Assembly (NCBI GenBank): GCA_963836605.1
Contig: CAWIKB010000011.1
Location: 1 to 64,000 of the forward strand
Direction: 5' to 3'
Length of the DNA: 64,000 nucleotides
DNA from: Bog-473 sp963836605
GTDB taxonomy: Bacteria; Actinomycetota; Acidimicrobiia; Acidimicrobiales; RAAP-2
The notes below the pieces were generated by a model. That model did not search any database. It was not told the DNA's origin and saw nothing but the letters and a program-made list of their open reading frames with translations. Made by a program: the position numbers and the translations under genes. The first letter of the stretch is position 1; each line of letters starts with the position of its first letter. Positions 41,843-50,436 of the stretch are shown here, piece after piece.

Positions 41843-44800
41843 ATGGCGAGGATGGCTATGACCGAGGTTCGAACAAGTCCGAACTTATTTCGACGGTGGT
41901 CACCTCTTGCGTCGATCGGGCTGGCCGTTTCGATGGTCATCGTCACCTTGGGACTGGTCGGGACCACACCTTCAGCTTCAGCGGCTTCCTCGACCGCGAC
42001 ATGGCACCAGCTCAGCCCGACAAACAGCCCGTCTGCTCGAAATGGCGCCTCGATGGCCTATGACCCCGCCACCGGCCAGCTGGTGCTCTTCGGCGGCGTC
42101 ACCACCAACAGCTACCTCAACGACACCTGGACCTGGAACGGCAGCAACTGGACCCAGTTCGCCCCGGCCACCAGTCCACCGGCCCGCGCCTACGCCACGA
42201 TGGCCTATGACTCCGGCACCGGCCAGCTGGTGCTCTTCGGCGGTTACAACGGCGGCAACCTCGGCGACACCTGGACCTGGAACGGCCTCACCTGGACCCA
42301 GCTCAACCCGGCCACCAGCCCCTCGGGTCGCTACGAGGCCTCGATGGCCTACGACACCTGCCACGCAGCAACTGGTGCTCTTCGGTGGCTCCAGACGGCG
42401 GCTACCTCGGCGACACCTGGACCTGGAACGGCACCACCTGGACCCAGCTCAACCCGGCCACCAGCCCACCGGCCCGCTACAGCGCCTCGATGGCCTACGA
42501 CCCCGCCACCGGCCAGCTGGTGCTCTTCGGCGGCTACGGCTACGGCAGTTACCTCAACGACACCTGGACCTGGAACGGCACCAACTGGACCCAGCTCAAC
42601 CCGGCCACCAGCCCACCGGCCCGCTCCGGCGCCTCGATGGCCTACGACCCGGGCACCGGCCAGCTGGTGCTCTTCGGCGGGCTACAACGGCACCATACAA
42701 CAGCTACCTCGGCGACACCTGGACCTGGAACGGCACCACCTGGACCCAGCTCAACCCGGCCACCAGCCCATCGGCCCGCCTCCTCGCCTCGATGGCCTAT
42801 GACCCCGCCACCGGCCAGCTGGTGCTCTTCGGCGGTCTCAACGTCAGCCCCGTTCTCGGCGACACCTGGACCTGGAACGGCACCAACTGGACCCAGCTCA
42901 ACCCGGCTACCAGCCCAGCGGTCCGCTACGACGCCTCGATGGCCTATGACCCGGCGCGCCGGCCAGCTGGTGCTCTTCGGGGGCTACGGTGGCGGCAACC
43001 TCTACAACGACACCTGGATCTGGAACGGCACCACCTGGAGCCAGGACAGCGTGGCCACCGAGCCGCCGGGGCGCCTTGGCGCCTCGATGGCCTATGACCC
43101 CAGCACCGGCCAGCTGGTGCTCTTCGGCGGCACCGGCAGCGGCGGATTCCTCGGCGACACCTGGACCTGGAACGGCCTCACCTGGACTCAGCTCCACCCA
43201 GCCGCCAGCCCTTCGGGTCGCACCCAGGCCTCGATGGTCTACGACACCTCCACGCAGGAACTCGTGCTTTTCGGTGGCTACAACGGAACATCCCTGGGCG
43301 ACACGTGGACCTGGAACGGCACCACCTGGACCCAGCTGAACCCGGCCACCAGCCCATCGGCCCGCGCCGCCTCCTCGATGGCCTATGACCCCGTCACCGG
43401 CCAGCTGGTGCTCTTCGGGGGTCTACGGTACCAGCTTCCTCGGCGACACCTGGACCTGGAACGGCGCCACGTGGACCCAGCTCAACCCGGCCACCAGCCC
43501 ATCGGCCCGCTACAGCTCCTCGATGGCCTATGACCCCGCCGCCGGCCAGCTGGTGCTCTTCGGTGGCGAAACCACCAACAACTACCTCAACGACACCTGG
43601 ACCTGGAACGGCACCACCTGGACCCAGTTCAACCCGGCCAACAGCCCACCGATCCGCTACGGCGCCTCGATGGCCTATGACAACCGCACCAGCCAGCTGG
43701 TGCTCTTCGGCGGTTCCAACAGCGTCGGTTGGCTCAAAGACACCTGGACGTACGGTCCATTGCAGGCCCCCTCGATCACCTCATCGAACAGCGCGCGCTT
43801 CTCCGTCGGTACGCCGGGTTCTTTGACGGTCACCACGACGGGCGTCCCCACACCCAGTGTCTCTGAGAGCGGGAGCCTGCCCTCCGGAGTGACCTTCACC
43901 GACAATGGGGACGGGACGGCCTCGCTCGCTTACGACGGCTCCGCCAGCACGACGGGCAGCTTCCCGATCACCGTCACCGCGTCGAACGGGGTAACCCCCG
44001 ACGCCTCCCAGCCCTTCAGCGTGATCGTGGCGCCGACCTTGGCGATCACCACCCCGACGCTCGTGCCGGCCGGCACGACCGGCACGACCTACAGCCAAGC
44101 GCTTACGGCGACCGGCGGTAACGCGCCCTACGCCTGGACCACCACCACGACCGGTGCCGAGACGGGCCTGCCCCCTGGCGTCACCCTGGCCGGCAGCACC
44201 CTCTCGGGGACCCCGACGGCGCTGGGCACCTACACCTTCAACATCATCGCCACCGACTCGAGCTCGCCCGTGGAAACGGCCACCCAGGCCGAGACGCTGA
44301 TCGTCACGGCGGCGCCGACCGGTTTGGCCGGGGTGGCCAACACAGCCAACTCCATCTCGCTGTCGTGGAACCCGGTGGCCAACGCGCTGCGCTACAACAT
44401 CTTCCGATCGAGCACGGGGCTGGCTGGGAGTTATACCTACGCCGCCAACACCACGGGCACGACCTGGACCAATCTCGTCAGCGGAACGGGGAACTCGACC
44501 TACTACTACGAGGTCTCCACGGTCGTGGGCTCGACCTACGACCAGACGTCCGCCTTTACGACCCCGGTCTCGGTGACCACCAAGGCCGTACCTCCCGCGC
44601 CGACGGGTGTCACGGCCACCGCGGGGTCCGATTCCCAGATCAAGGTCTCGTGGGGATCGGTGACGGGGGCGACGAGCTACACCGTCTCCCGGGCGACGAC
44701 TTCGGGCGGTCCTTACACCGTTGTGTCCCGTCAGCCCGGTACGACCTACGCCAATAACGGCCTGGCCGGAGGCAGCACCTACTACTACGTGGTCACGGCC

Positions 44801-45139
44801 ACGACCAGTATCGGCACCTCGGTCAACTCAACGGAGGCGACGGCCACCACACTGGCCCGGCCCGTGGCCCCGGTAGTCACCGCGACCGTCGCTAGCACCA
44901 CCTCGGTCCACGTGGCCTGGAGTGCGGTGACGGCCACCGGCTCAACCGGACCGACCACCTACGACGTCTACAGCGCGAAGACCTCTGGGGGTCCCTACAC
45001 GCTGCAGGCCGTCCTGACGACGACCTCGTGGCCCAACAACGGCCTGACGCACGGCACCACCTACTACTACGTGGTCAAGGCCGTGGTTCCCGGCGTCGGC
45101 ACCTCACCGCTGTCGACGGAGGTATCGGCAACCCCCTAA
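41843..45139 (+). pseudogene. Secreted kelch-like/Ig/FN3 repeat protein with six frame breaks
   Basis: The assembled protein of about 1096 residues has a signal peptide (ASIGLAVSMVIVTLGLVGTT), about twelve kelch-like repeats of 50 residues (GDTWTWNGTTWTQLNPATSP, then ASMAYDPATGQLVLFGG), two Ig-like domains (PSGVTFTDNGDGTASLAYDG; GLPPGVTLAGSTLSGTPTAL) and three FN3 domains to the stop at 45139. Frame breaks lie near 42365, 42393, 42682, 42700, 42960 and 43427. Each behaves as one extra base, so the start and the end are in the same absolute frame. All are in the kelch part; the downstream 1.7 kb is clean. The last FN3 domains nearly duplicate those at 36650-37487. It is probably a surface adhesin. 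Confidence 0.75.
42060..43760 (+). repeat. Tandem array of about 150-bp kelch-like coding repeats
   Basis: The block GACACCTGGACCTGGAACGG recurs about every 150 bp, together with CCGGCCAGCTGGTGCTCTTC. At least eleven DTWxWNG units are present. The high DNA identity between units makes slippage, unequal crossing-over and assembly error likely. Confidence 0.85.
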
Positions 45140-45169
45140 ACGCGCTTCACGCGTTCGTACAAGTACAGG

Positions 45170-45307
45170 TCAGGCCAGACTGGGCACTGCATGGAGCCGG
45201 TGGCTTGGCGTGGCCGGTGGAAGTACGGCACGGGGTGGGCGCCCGTGTGGAGTTGCGAGAGTCACGCCGAGGAGCTGCCGTGGGCGCGGCGGGTGCGCGG
45301 CTCCTGA
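45170..45307 (+). CDS. Cys/His mini-gene cassette, copy 5
   Basis: The frame reads SGQTGHCMEPVAWRGRWKYG, then TGWAPVWSCESHAEELPWAR and RVRGS, with both Cys/His pairs kept. Upstream, GCGTTCGTACAAGTACAGG is a degraded version of the YAFVYENVAG coding part of copy 1. No start codon precedes the conserved block. It follows the kelch/FN3 gene by 30 bases, as copy 4 follows the other FN3 gene. Confidence 0.4.
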   Translation, partial: SGQTGHCMEPVAWRGRWKYGTGWAPVWSCESHAEELPWARRVRGS

Positions 45308-45460
45308 ACGCGGGAAATTCGCCCAGGCAAAAGGCCCCGTCTCGCCCGCCTCGCCGCCCCGTCCCGGTTCTCGGGTGGGGCCCGGTCCCGTGGCGGCCGG
45401 GGTGTGGTGCGCGGCCCTTTTCCCTCGTTTCGCGGTCGTGGCCCCTCTCTCCCCACCTGG
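45290..45460 (+). repeat. Diverged copy of the A/B repeat tail
   Basis: GGTGCGCGGCTCCTGAACGC, then GGGAAATTCGCCCAGGCAAA, matches the tail of repeats A and B, and further on GTGGCCCCTCTCTCCCCAC matches the far end of copy A. The middle is diverged and shorter. So the same unit (mini-gene end plus non-coding tail) occurs a third time, next to tRNA-Val. Confidence 0.6.
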
Positions 45461-45478
45461 GACGGTGGGCGCTGAGGT

Positions 45479-45551
45479 GGGCGCTGAGGGACTCGAACCC
45501 CCGACCTGCTGGTTGTAAGCCAGCTGCTCTAACCAACTGAGCTAAGCGCCC
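45479..45551 (-). tRNA. tRNA-Val (anticodon TAC)
   Basis: The 73-base minus-strand gene folds as a standard cloverleaf. The acceptor stem is GGGCGCT with AGCGCCC, the D arm GCTC ... GAGC, the anticodon stem GCTGG/CCAGC around loop CTTACAA (anticodon TAC), and the T arm GGGGG-TTCGAGT-CCCTC (one G-T pair). CCA is not encoded. A 12-bp tandem copy of the 3' end lies just outside it. The gene marks the right edge of the accessory region. Confidence 0.95.
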
Positions 45552-45740
45552 GAAACAGGCAACTCTATCTGCCACCTTGTCCTACTCATCTCGAACTCGG
45601 CTCGGCGCCGCGCTCGGACCGCGGGCGGCTCGTCCAACCAGCAAGCGTGTGCTCAGCCCCCCGATCGAACCATCTCGCGGAGAATCCGACCGACCCCATC
45701 TCGGAGCAATCGGGCTTGCGTCGTCGGTTCGACGCGAGTG

Positions 45741-47300
45741 CTACGAAGTCGCATTGGGGTTGTTCGGAAGCGGATCCAACGGAGTGAGACTCGACCCGTC
45801 CCAATAGAATCTCACGGTCCGACTACCACCCGTCGGGCAGCATTGGGGGTCGCCCGGCGCATAGAGCGGGTAATCCAAGGCGACGGTGGACCCGGTGTCC
45901 CAGTCCACCGACACGCCCGTATCGTGTCTCGACGTATCAGTGCCGATGTACCGGTCGCCGACGAAAAAGAACGCATTCTGGCAATAGCCGTCGGCACTCC
46001 CCGAACACGTGGCGGTGACGACGTAGAGGGGCCCAGGCTGGTTGGCCACGGTGGACTGGTCGCCCGATACCGAATAGCCGAGAGTCGCAACCTTCTGCAC
46101 GGCCGCCTGGTAGGCGAATCCCGCCTGTACCGGCGGCGGGTCGGTCGTGGTGCTGGTGCTGGTGCTGGTGCTGGTGGCCACTGTCGTGGTCGTTGTTGGT
46201 GCAGTGGTGGAAGTGGTATGCCGTATCGACGGGGTCAGTTTGGGGATGGTGCTATGAGAAAGGGTCAGTGGTGGCGATCCCGATCCGCCGTGCCGCCGTG
46301 CCATCAGCGCCCCCGCGGCTGCTCCAAGGATCAGCACTACCGCCGCCGCACCGATCAGATATCGCTTCCGTCGATTCCGCTCGGGAGTGTGTGCTGCAGA
46401 CGGCAGTGACCCTGTCGAGGCGATCTGCTGCGTCGGAAGGTGGTCCAGCGGCATCACTCGCCGCAGTGGTTCCGTCGAATCGGAATGCTCCTGTAAACCC
46501 AGTGCGAGAGCCGACTTCATTTCCGAAGCCGAGGCACATCGAGCTTGAGGATCCTTGTGCAGCGACCGATCGACGGCAGTGACCAGTTGGGGCGGCGTCT
46601 CGGGCCGACGAACTCCGACCGACACCGGAGCCGCGTGCTGTTGTTGATACATGATCGAGGCAGCTGACTCCCCGGTGAACGGAGGAGCGCCGGCCAGACA
46701 TTCGTAGGCGACGCAACCGACGGCGTAGAGGTCTGAACGAGGCGAAGCTGATCCGCCTGCACATTGTTCGGGTGACAAGTAGCCCACCGTCCCCATGAGC
46801 ATGCCGATGTCGGTGATTTGGGTTGCCTCGCCCACACTGCGCGCCACTCCGAAATCGGCGACCTTCACATTGCCCCTGGTCCCGATGAGGATGTTCGAGG
46901 GCTTGACGTCTCGGTGGATGATGCCATGTTCGTGTGCCTCAGCCAGTCCGTCGAGAACGGAGCTGCAGATAGAAACGGTAGACGCCGGGTCGAGGCTTCC
47001 CACTCGTCTGAGCCGCGCGCCCAGAGACTCACCGTCCACCAGCTCCATCACAAGAAAAGGGATGTCATCGTCAGTACCGAAGTCGAAGACAGTGACGACG
47101 TTTGGATGGCTCAAACTGGCAGCGTGACGAGCCTCACGTTCGAAGCGGGTCTGGAAGCCGGGGTCAGCCGCCAATACGGGTGCCAAGAGCTTGACTGCGA
47201 CGTGACGTTGAAGACGTTGATCCCAGGCTCGCCACACCGTGGCCATTCCCCCTGAACCGAGCTGTTCGAGCAGTTCGTAGCGATTGGCCACCGTGGTCAC
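45741..47300 (-). CDS. PknB-type transmembrane serine/threonine protein kinase
   Basis: The 519-residue protein has an N-terminal kinase domain: LGSGGMATVWRAWD (P-loop), VAVKLL (Lys), HRDVKPSNILI (catalytic loop), DFGVARS and the APE-like SPEQC. A juxtamembrane linker, one membrane helix (YLIGAAAVVLILGAAAGALM) and a Ser/Thr-rich spacer follow. The extracellular domain of about 120 residues (QAAVQKVATLGYSVSGDQST, then FYWDGSSLTPLDP) has cysteines but no PASTA repeats. It likely senses an external signal and phosphorylates cytoplasmic targets. It ends without a partner phosphatase nearby. The tail does not match a domain I know. Confidence 0.92.
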   Translation of the reverse strand: MTTVANRYELLEQLGSGGMATVWRAWDQRLQRHVAVKLLAPVLAADPGFQTRFEREARHAASLSHPNVVTVFDFGTDDDIPFLVMELVDGESLGARLRRVGSLDPASTVSICSSVLDGLAEAHEHGIIHRDVKPSNILIGTRGNVKVADFGVARSVGEATQITDIGMLMGTVGYLSPEQCAGGSASPRSDLYAVGCVAYECLAGAPPFTGESAASIMYQQQHAAPVSVGVRRPETPPQLVTAVDRSLHKDPQARCASASEMKSALALGLQEHSDSTEPLRRVMPLDHLPTQQIASTGSLPSAAHTPERNRRKRYLIGAAAVVLILGAAAGALMARRHGGSGSPPLTLSHSTIPKLTPSIRHTTSTTAPTTTTTVATSTSTSTSTTTDPPPVQAGFAYQAAVQKVATLGYSVSGDQSTVANQPGPLYVVTATCSGSADGYCQNAFFFVGDRYIGTDTSRHDTGVSVDWDTGSTVALDYPLYAPGDPQCCPTGGSRTVRFYWDGSSLTPLDPLPNNPNATS

Positions 47301-47514
47301 GACACGGACGATAGTTGTCGTAGTCCCAGAATTTCTGGCGAGGCTTCAGCAGTGCCTCATGGCTCGTGACGCAGCTTGGGCAGCCCTGCCGGGCTCGTGG
47401 TGGCTATCCGGAGGTAGGACGGGATACGTGCCACACGTTCGGGCATGTGAGATGCTCGCGAGCGAACTGAGCAGCTCACTCATCGAGCGTGCGCTGTCGG
47501 GAGGGGGATTGGTC

Positions 47515-47787
47515 ATGGCCCAGGACAGCCCGAGTGGCGGCACGACGAACCGTGCACGACTTGGTGGTGGATCCATCGCAGCGCTCATCGGTGTCGGCCT
47601 GCTGGTCATCTTCATCCTCCAGAACACCGAGAGGATCAGGCTCCACTTCTTGATCTGGCACTTCTCGTGGCCGTTGTGGGTCTACACGCTGGTCATGGCA
47701 GTCGTGGGGGCGTTTGTGTGGTTCGGACTTGGTGTGATTCGCCGGCACCGCCGCCGCAAGGAGCGCCGCCAAGACCGGCGCGGCTGA
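47515..47787 (+). CDS. LapA-domain small membrane protein
   Basis: The 90-residue protein has two membrane helices (AALIGVGLLVIFILQNTERI and PLWVYTLVMAVVGAFVWFGL) and a basic tail (RRHRRRKERRQDRRG). The Q-N-T motif after the first helix is typical of LapA (DUF1049) proteins, which in other bacteria help assemble envelope complexes. GGGAGGGGG precedes ATG 47515. It is convergent with the SCO6745-like gene, six bases apart. Confidence 0.82.
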   Translation: MAQDSPSGGTTNRARLGGGSIAALIGVGLLVIFILQNTERIRLHFLIWHFSWPLWVYTLVMAVVGAFVWFGLGVIRRHRRRKERRQDRRG

Positions 47788-47793
47788 GCGGTT

Positions 47794-48627
47794 CTACCGG
47801 AAGAGCACCTCGGAGAACATCTTGCTCCAGGGGCGGGTCAGGGCGCGGATCTCGGCGCAGCCTTCCTCGCCCAAGCTCGCGTAGGGATGTGCGGCCAGTC
47901 GGTCGGTTTGGGCCTCGATCTCCCGCCGTTGGTCCGCGCCCCATGCGGTGAAGGTGAGGTCGTCACCCTCGGCTAACCATCCCCGCATGCGCATGGAGTC
48001 GGCCGCCGTGTCCCAGTCCTCGTCCGGCCACCCTCGGGTGGAGCGCAAGAGTGCCGCGGCGACGTCGCCCGCGGCGGCATGGGTGAGCAATGCGTCAATC
48101 CCCGAGAGCCCGTGGGTCAGGAGCAGCGCAATGTGGGCGTCGCCCCGGTACTCGCGAAGGATGGACTGGGCGTGCCAGAGCACCAGATGTGGGGCATCGG
48201 GCCACGGCACCTGGGCGTGCCCCGCGCACAATGGCCGGCCCTCGATGCGGGTGCTGGCGTCTTCGGCCATGGCCCTCGCCAACTCGGCCGCCCGGCGCAT
48301 TTCCCCCGAGGAGACGACGTCATCGCCGACGATTCTCAGAAAGGCGCCGTCAACCGCGTCGAAGCGGGCCGCCACCAGCGCGTCGGGCGTGGTGCTCTCC
48401 CACGCCCGCGGGATGGCCGCGTGCACGAGCTCGGGGTTGAAATTGAAGAAGGTGGAGATGACCACCTCAGCCGAGACGGCACCCATGGGGGCCGCCCGGG
48501 AGGCGAAGTAGCCATCACGTCCGGTGACACCGAGTGCGCCATAGGCCTCGGCGGCTTCCGGAACGAAATAGATCATCCCGTGCAGCGGCTCCATCGTCCG
48601 CCAGGTCTTCCGGGCCAAGCAGGGCAT
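47794..48627 (-). CDS. SCO6745-family protein
   Basis: The 277-residue protein starts MPCLARKTWRTMEPLHGMIY, then GRDGYFASRAAPMG, and includes FFNFNPELVHAAIPRAW. This is the pattern of the actinobacterial SCO6745 family, helical proteins of unknown activity, sometimes grouped with SalK-like proteins. It has no signal peptide. It lies ten bases after the stop of the phosphatase-like gene on the same strand, which suggests cotranscription. Confidence 0.8.
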   Translation of the reverse strand: MPCLARKTWRTMEPLHGMIYFVPEAAEAYGALGVTGRDGYFASRAAPMGAVSAEVVISTFFNFNPELVHAAIPRAWESTTPDALVAARFDAVDGAFLRIVGDDVVSSGEMRRAAELARAMAEDASTRIEGRPLCAGHAQVPWPDAPHLVLWHAQSILREYRGDAHIALLLTHGLSGIDALLTHAAAGDVAAALLRSTRGWPDEDWDTAADSMRMRGWLAEGDDLTFTAWGADQRREIEAQTDRLAAHPYASLGEEGCAEIRALTRPWSKMFSEVLFR

Positions 48628-48636
48628 GGTCAGTAG

Positions 48637-49378
48637 TCACAGGCTCGTCTCCTCCATGAGTCGCATGGCCAGCGGCGGCGTCGCCGCCACAATCGGCCGT
48701 CGCGCGCGGGCGTCGCGCACAATCAGGTCGGCGCTGTCGCGCTCGAGCACCGTCGCTCCCGCCTCGCGGCAGATCAGGAGCCCGGCGAGATAGTCCCAAC
48801 CGAAGAGCGTGCTCATTCCCACCACCATGTAGGCATCGAGCAGTCCTTCGGCGACCGCGCAGAATTCCAGAGAGGCTGCGCCCAGGGCGCGAAATTCGAG
48901 CCCAACCAGGGTGATGACCCGGGAATCCGGAAATCGCGATGATGGCCGACGAGAGTTCCCGGGAATCCGACGGCTTCAGCATCCGGCCGTCTCGGTCGGC
49001 ACCGCTCCCCCGCGCCGCGGCGTAGCGGGTGCCGGTGGCCTGGTTCACCACGACGCCGACGAGCGGACCCTCGGCATCGAGCACGCAGATACTGGTGGCA
49101 TAGAACGGAATGCGACGGTGCGCGTTCGTCGATCCGTCCACCGGGTCGATCACGGCCAGGAGGCCGGCGGCGAGGTCGCCGGTGACCCCTGACTCTTCCG
49201 AGAGCACAGCGAACCCCGCTTCGTGCAGGATCGGGAGGGCGGCCGCGTCGGCCGCCAGGTCGAGGTGGTACTGGCCTGGACGAGTCCCCGCCAGACCCCA
49301 CTCATCGAGGCCGTCGAGAGCATTCCGTACCGCTTGCACGGCCTCGTCGAGTACTTCGAGAATCCGGGTCTCGTCCAC
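48637..49378 (-). pseudogene. Inositol monophosphatase-family protein, one frameshift
   Basis: The assembled protein of about 247 residues has VLSEESGVTGD (metal-binding Glu), LAVIDPVDGSTNAHRRIPFY (the D-x-D-G-S/T-x-N site) and GWDYLAGLLICREAGATVLE (second metal Asp). Near 48922 the frame changes, from AISGFPG to the frame reading VITLVGLEFRALGAASLEFC; one extra base in a run of C and G explains it. Enzymes of this family remove phosphate from inositol phosphate, histidinol phosphate or nucleotides; the substrate is not clear. The gene starts at ATG 49378. Confidence 0.85.
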
Positions 49379-49430
49379 CGGACGGGAACCCTACTTGGCC
49401 CCCGTCGTTCCCCATTAGGCTGCGTGTTCT

Positions 49431-49988
49431 GTGGCAGCCATAGATGTCGCCGGTTACGTGGCCGACCTGAAGGATCATTCGGTCGACCACGGCTTCCATG
49501 TCCATGACGAGCGTCACTTCGTCGAGACCTACTCCCTGCGCCAGGTGTGGGAGGTCGACCTTCACCCCGAGGAAGGGTGCGGCGGCCCGCTCGATCTCCA
49601 CCTGGCGCTCGACGTGGACCCGCGGGTCCTGCTCTCATTCGAGGATGCAGTGGTGCTCCTCTCCGACGAGGAAGAGCCGCCGGACGAATTCCATTTTCCC
49701 CTGACCTTCACCTGGGCCCTCCCTCCCCTGCCCAGTGGCCCCGACCTCCTGCGCTTGGCCATCGACCTGGCCGGGGTGGGCGGCATTGACCTTCCCCTCG
49801 AGGTGTCTGCCATCGACTCCTTCGCCAATGCCACCGACGGTTCCGAGCGGCGGCTCAGCATCGTGGCGCGGCATCCCGTCTCTCTGGCCCGTGTACTCGC
49901 CGGCGAGGAGCTTCTGTGCGACGTCTTCGATCGTGCCCTCGGCGTCAGCCGCTTCCTCCTCGAGTCAGCCGACAGCTGGCTTCGCTGA
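49431..49988 (+). CDS. Conserved actinobacterial hypothetical protein
   Basis: The 185-residue acidic protein (AAIDVAGYVADLKDHSVDHG, then FVETYSLRQVWEVDLHPEEG) has alternating strands and no signal peptide, membrane helix or catalytic motif that I recognise. The start is GTG 49431 with a weak ribosome site. It is divergent from the phosphatase-like gene (52 bases between starts) and immediately upstream of the lipoprotein gene. Confidence 0.65.
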   Translation: MAAIDVAGYVADLKDHSVDHGFHVHDERHFVETYSLRQVWEVDLHPEEGCGGPLDLHLALDVDPRVLLSFEDAVVLLSDEEEPPDEFHFPLTFTWALPPLPSGPDLLRLAIDLAGVGGIDLPLEVSAIDSFANATDGSERRLSIVARHPVSLARVLAGEELLCDVFDRALGVSRFLLESADSWLR

Positions 49989-49989
49989 G

Positions 49990-50436
49990 GTGCGGAGACT
50001 GCTCTCTTTGGGTGCGGTCGTCCTCAGCGCCACCGTCACTCTCAGCGCGTGCAGTCAGCAGAGCGGGCTGAATTTGGCTCGTCAGGCCTGCGTCCATGTC
50101 AATCGCTCGCTGCACGACTACGCGCTTTCCCTCCATCCGGGCGTATCTGCCGCGGCGGTCGCGCAATTGCGCAGCCAGGCCGACGCGGAATTGCGCGCTG
50201 CCCTTCCTCTGGCCGCCGCGGCCAATTCCGACGACGGCTCGTGGAACGCGCTGATGACGACCATTTCCGAGGATGCCACCGTCGACGAGACCCACTTGAT
50301 TCCTTCTCTGCGGGCCCAGTGCGTCCAGGCCGACACCAACCAGAACGTCAACCCCCAGAACGTCAACCCCCAGAACGTCAACCCCCAGAACGTCAACCCC
50401 CAGAACGTCAACCCCCAGGGTTCACCCGGATCCTGA
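49990..50436 (+). CDS. Putative lipoprotein with C-terminal NVNPQ repeat
   Basis: The 148-residue protein has a lipoprotein signal: RRLLSLGAVVLSATVTLSAC, with lipobox LSAC. The mature part is helical and mostly Ala/Leu (AAAVAQLRSQADAELRAALP) with Cys residues near VRACV-like and RAQCVQ positions. It ends in five copies of NVNPQ encoded by perfect 15-bp repeats. GTG 49990 begins two bases after the previous stop. Its last 15 bases overlap the convergent acyltransferase gene. Function unknown. Confidence 0.65.
   Translation: MRRLLSLGAVVLSATVTLSACSQQSGLNLARQACVHVNRSLHDYALSLHPGVSAAAVAQLRSQADAELRAALPLAAAANSDDGSWNALMTTISEDATVDETHLIPSLRAQCVQADTNQNVNPQNVNPQNVNPQNVNPQNVNPQGSPGS
50344..50418 (+). repeat. 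Five perfect 15-bp tandem repeats (coding)
   Basis: The unit AACGTCAACCCCCAG occurs five times without change and in frame with the lipoprotein, adding NVNPQ each time. Copy number can vary by slippage without changing the frame. Confidence 0.95.

Noticed and set aside
45147..45575. Minus-strand open frame containing GRLAQLVRAAGLQPAGRGFE
   Set aside because: This stretch is the well-known false translation of a tRNA gene (tRNA-Val 45479-45551).
50344..50418. Possible CRISPR array
   Set aside because: The 15-bp units are directly adjacent with no spacers and are in frame with the lipoprotein.
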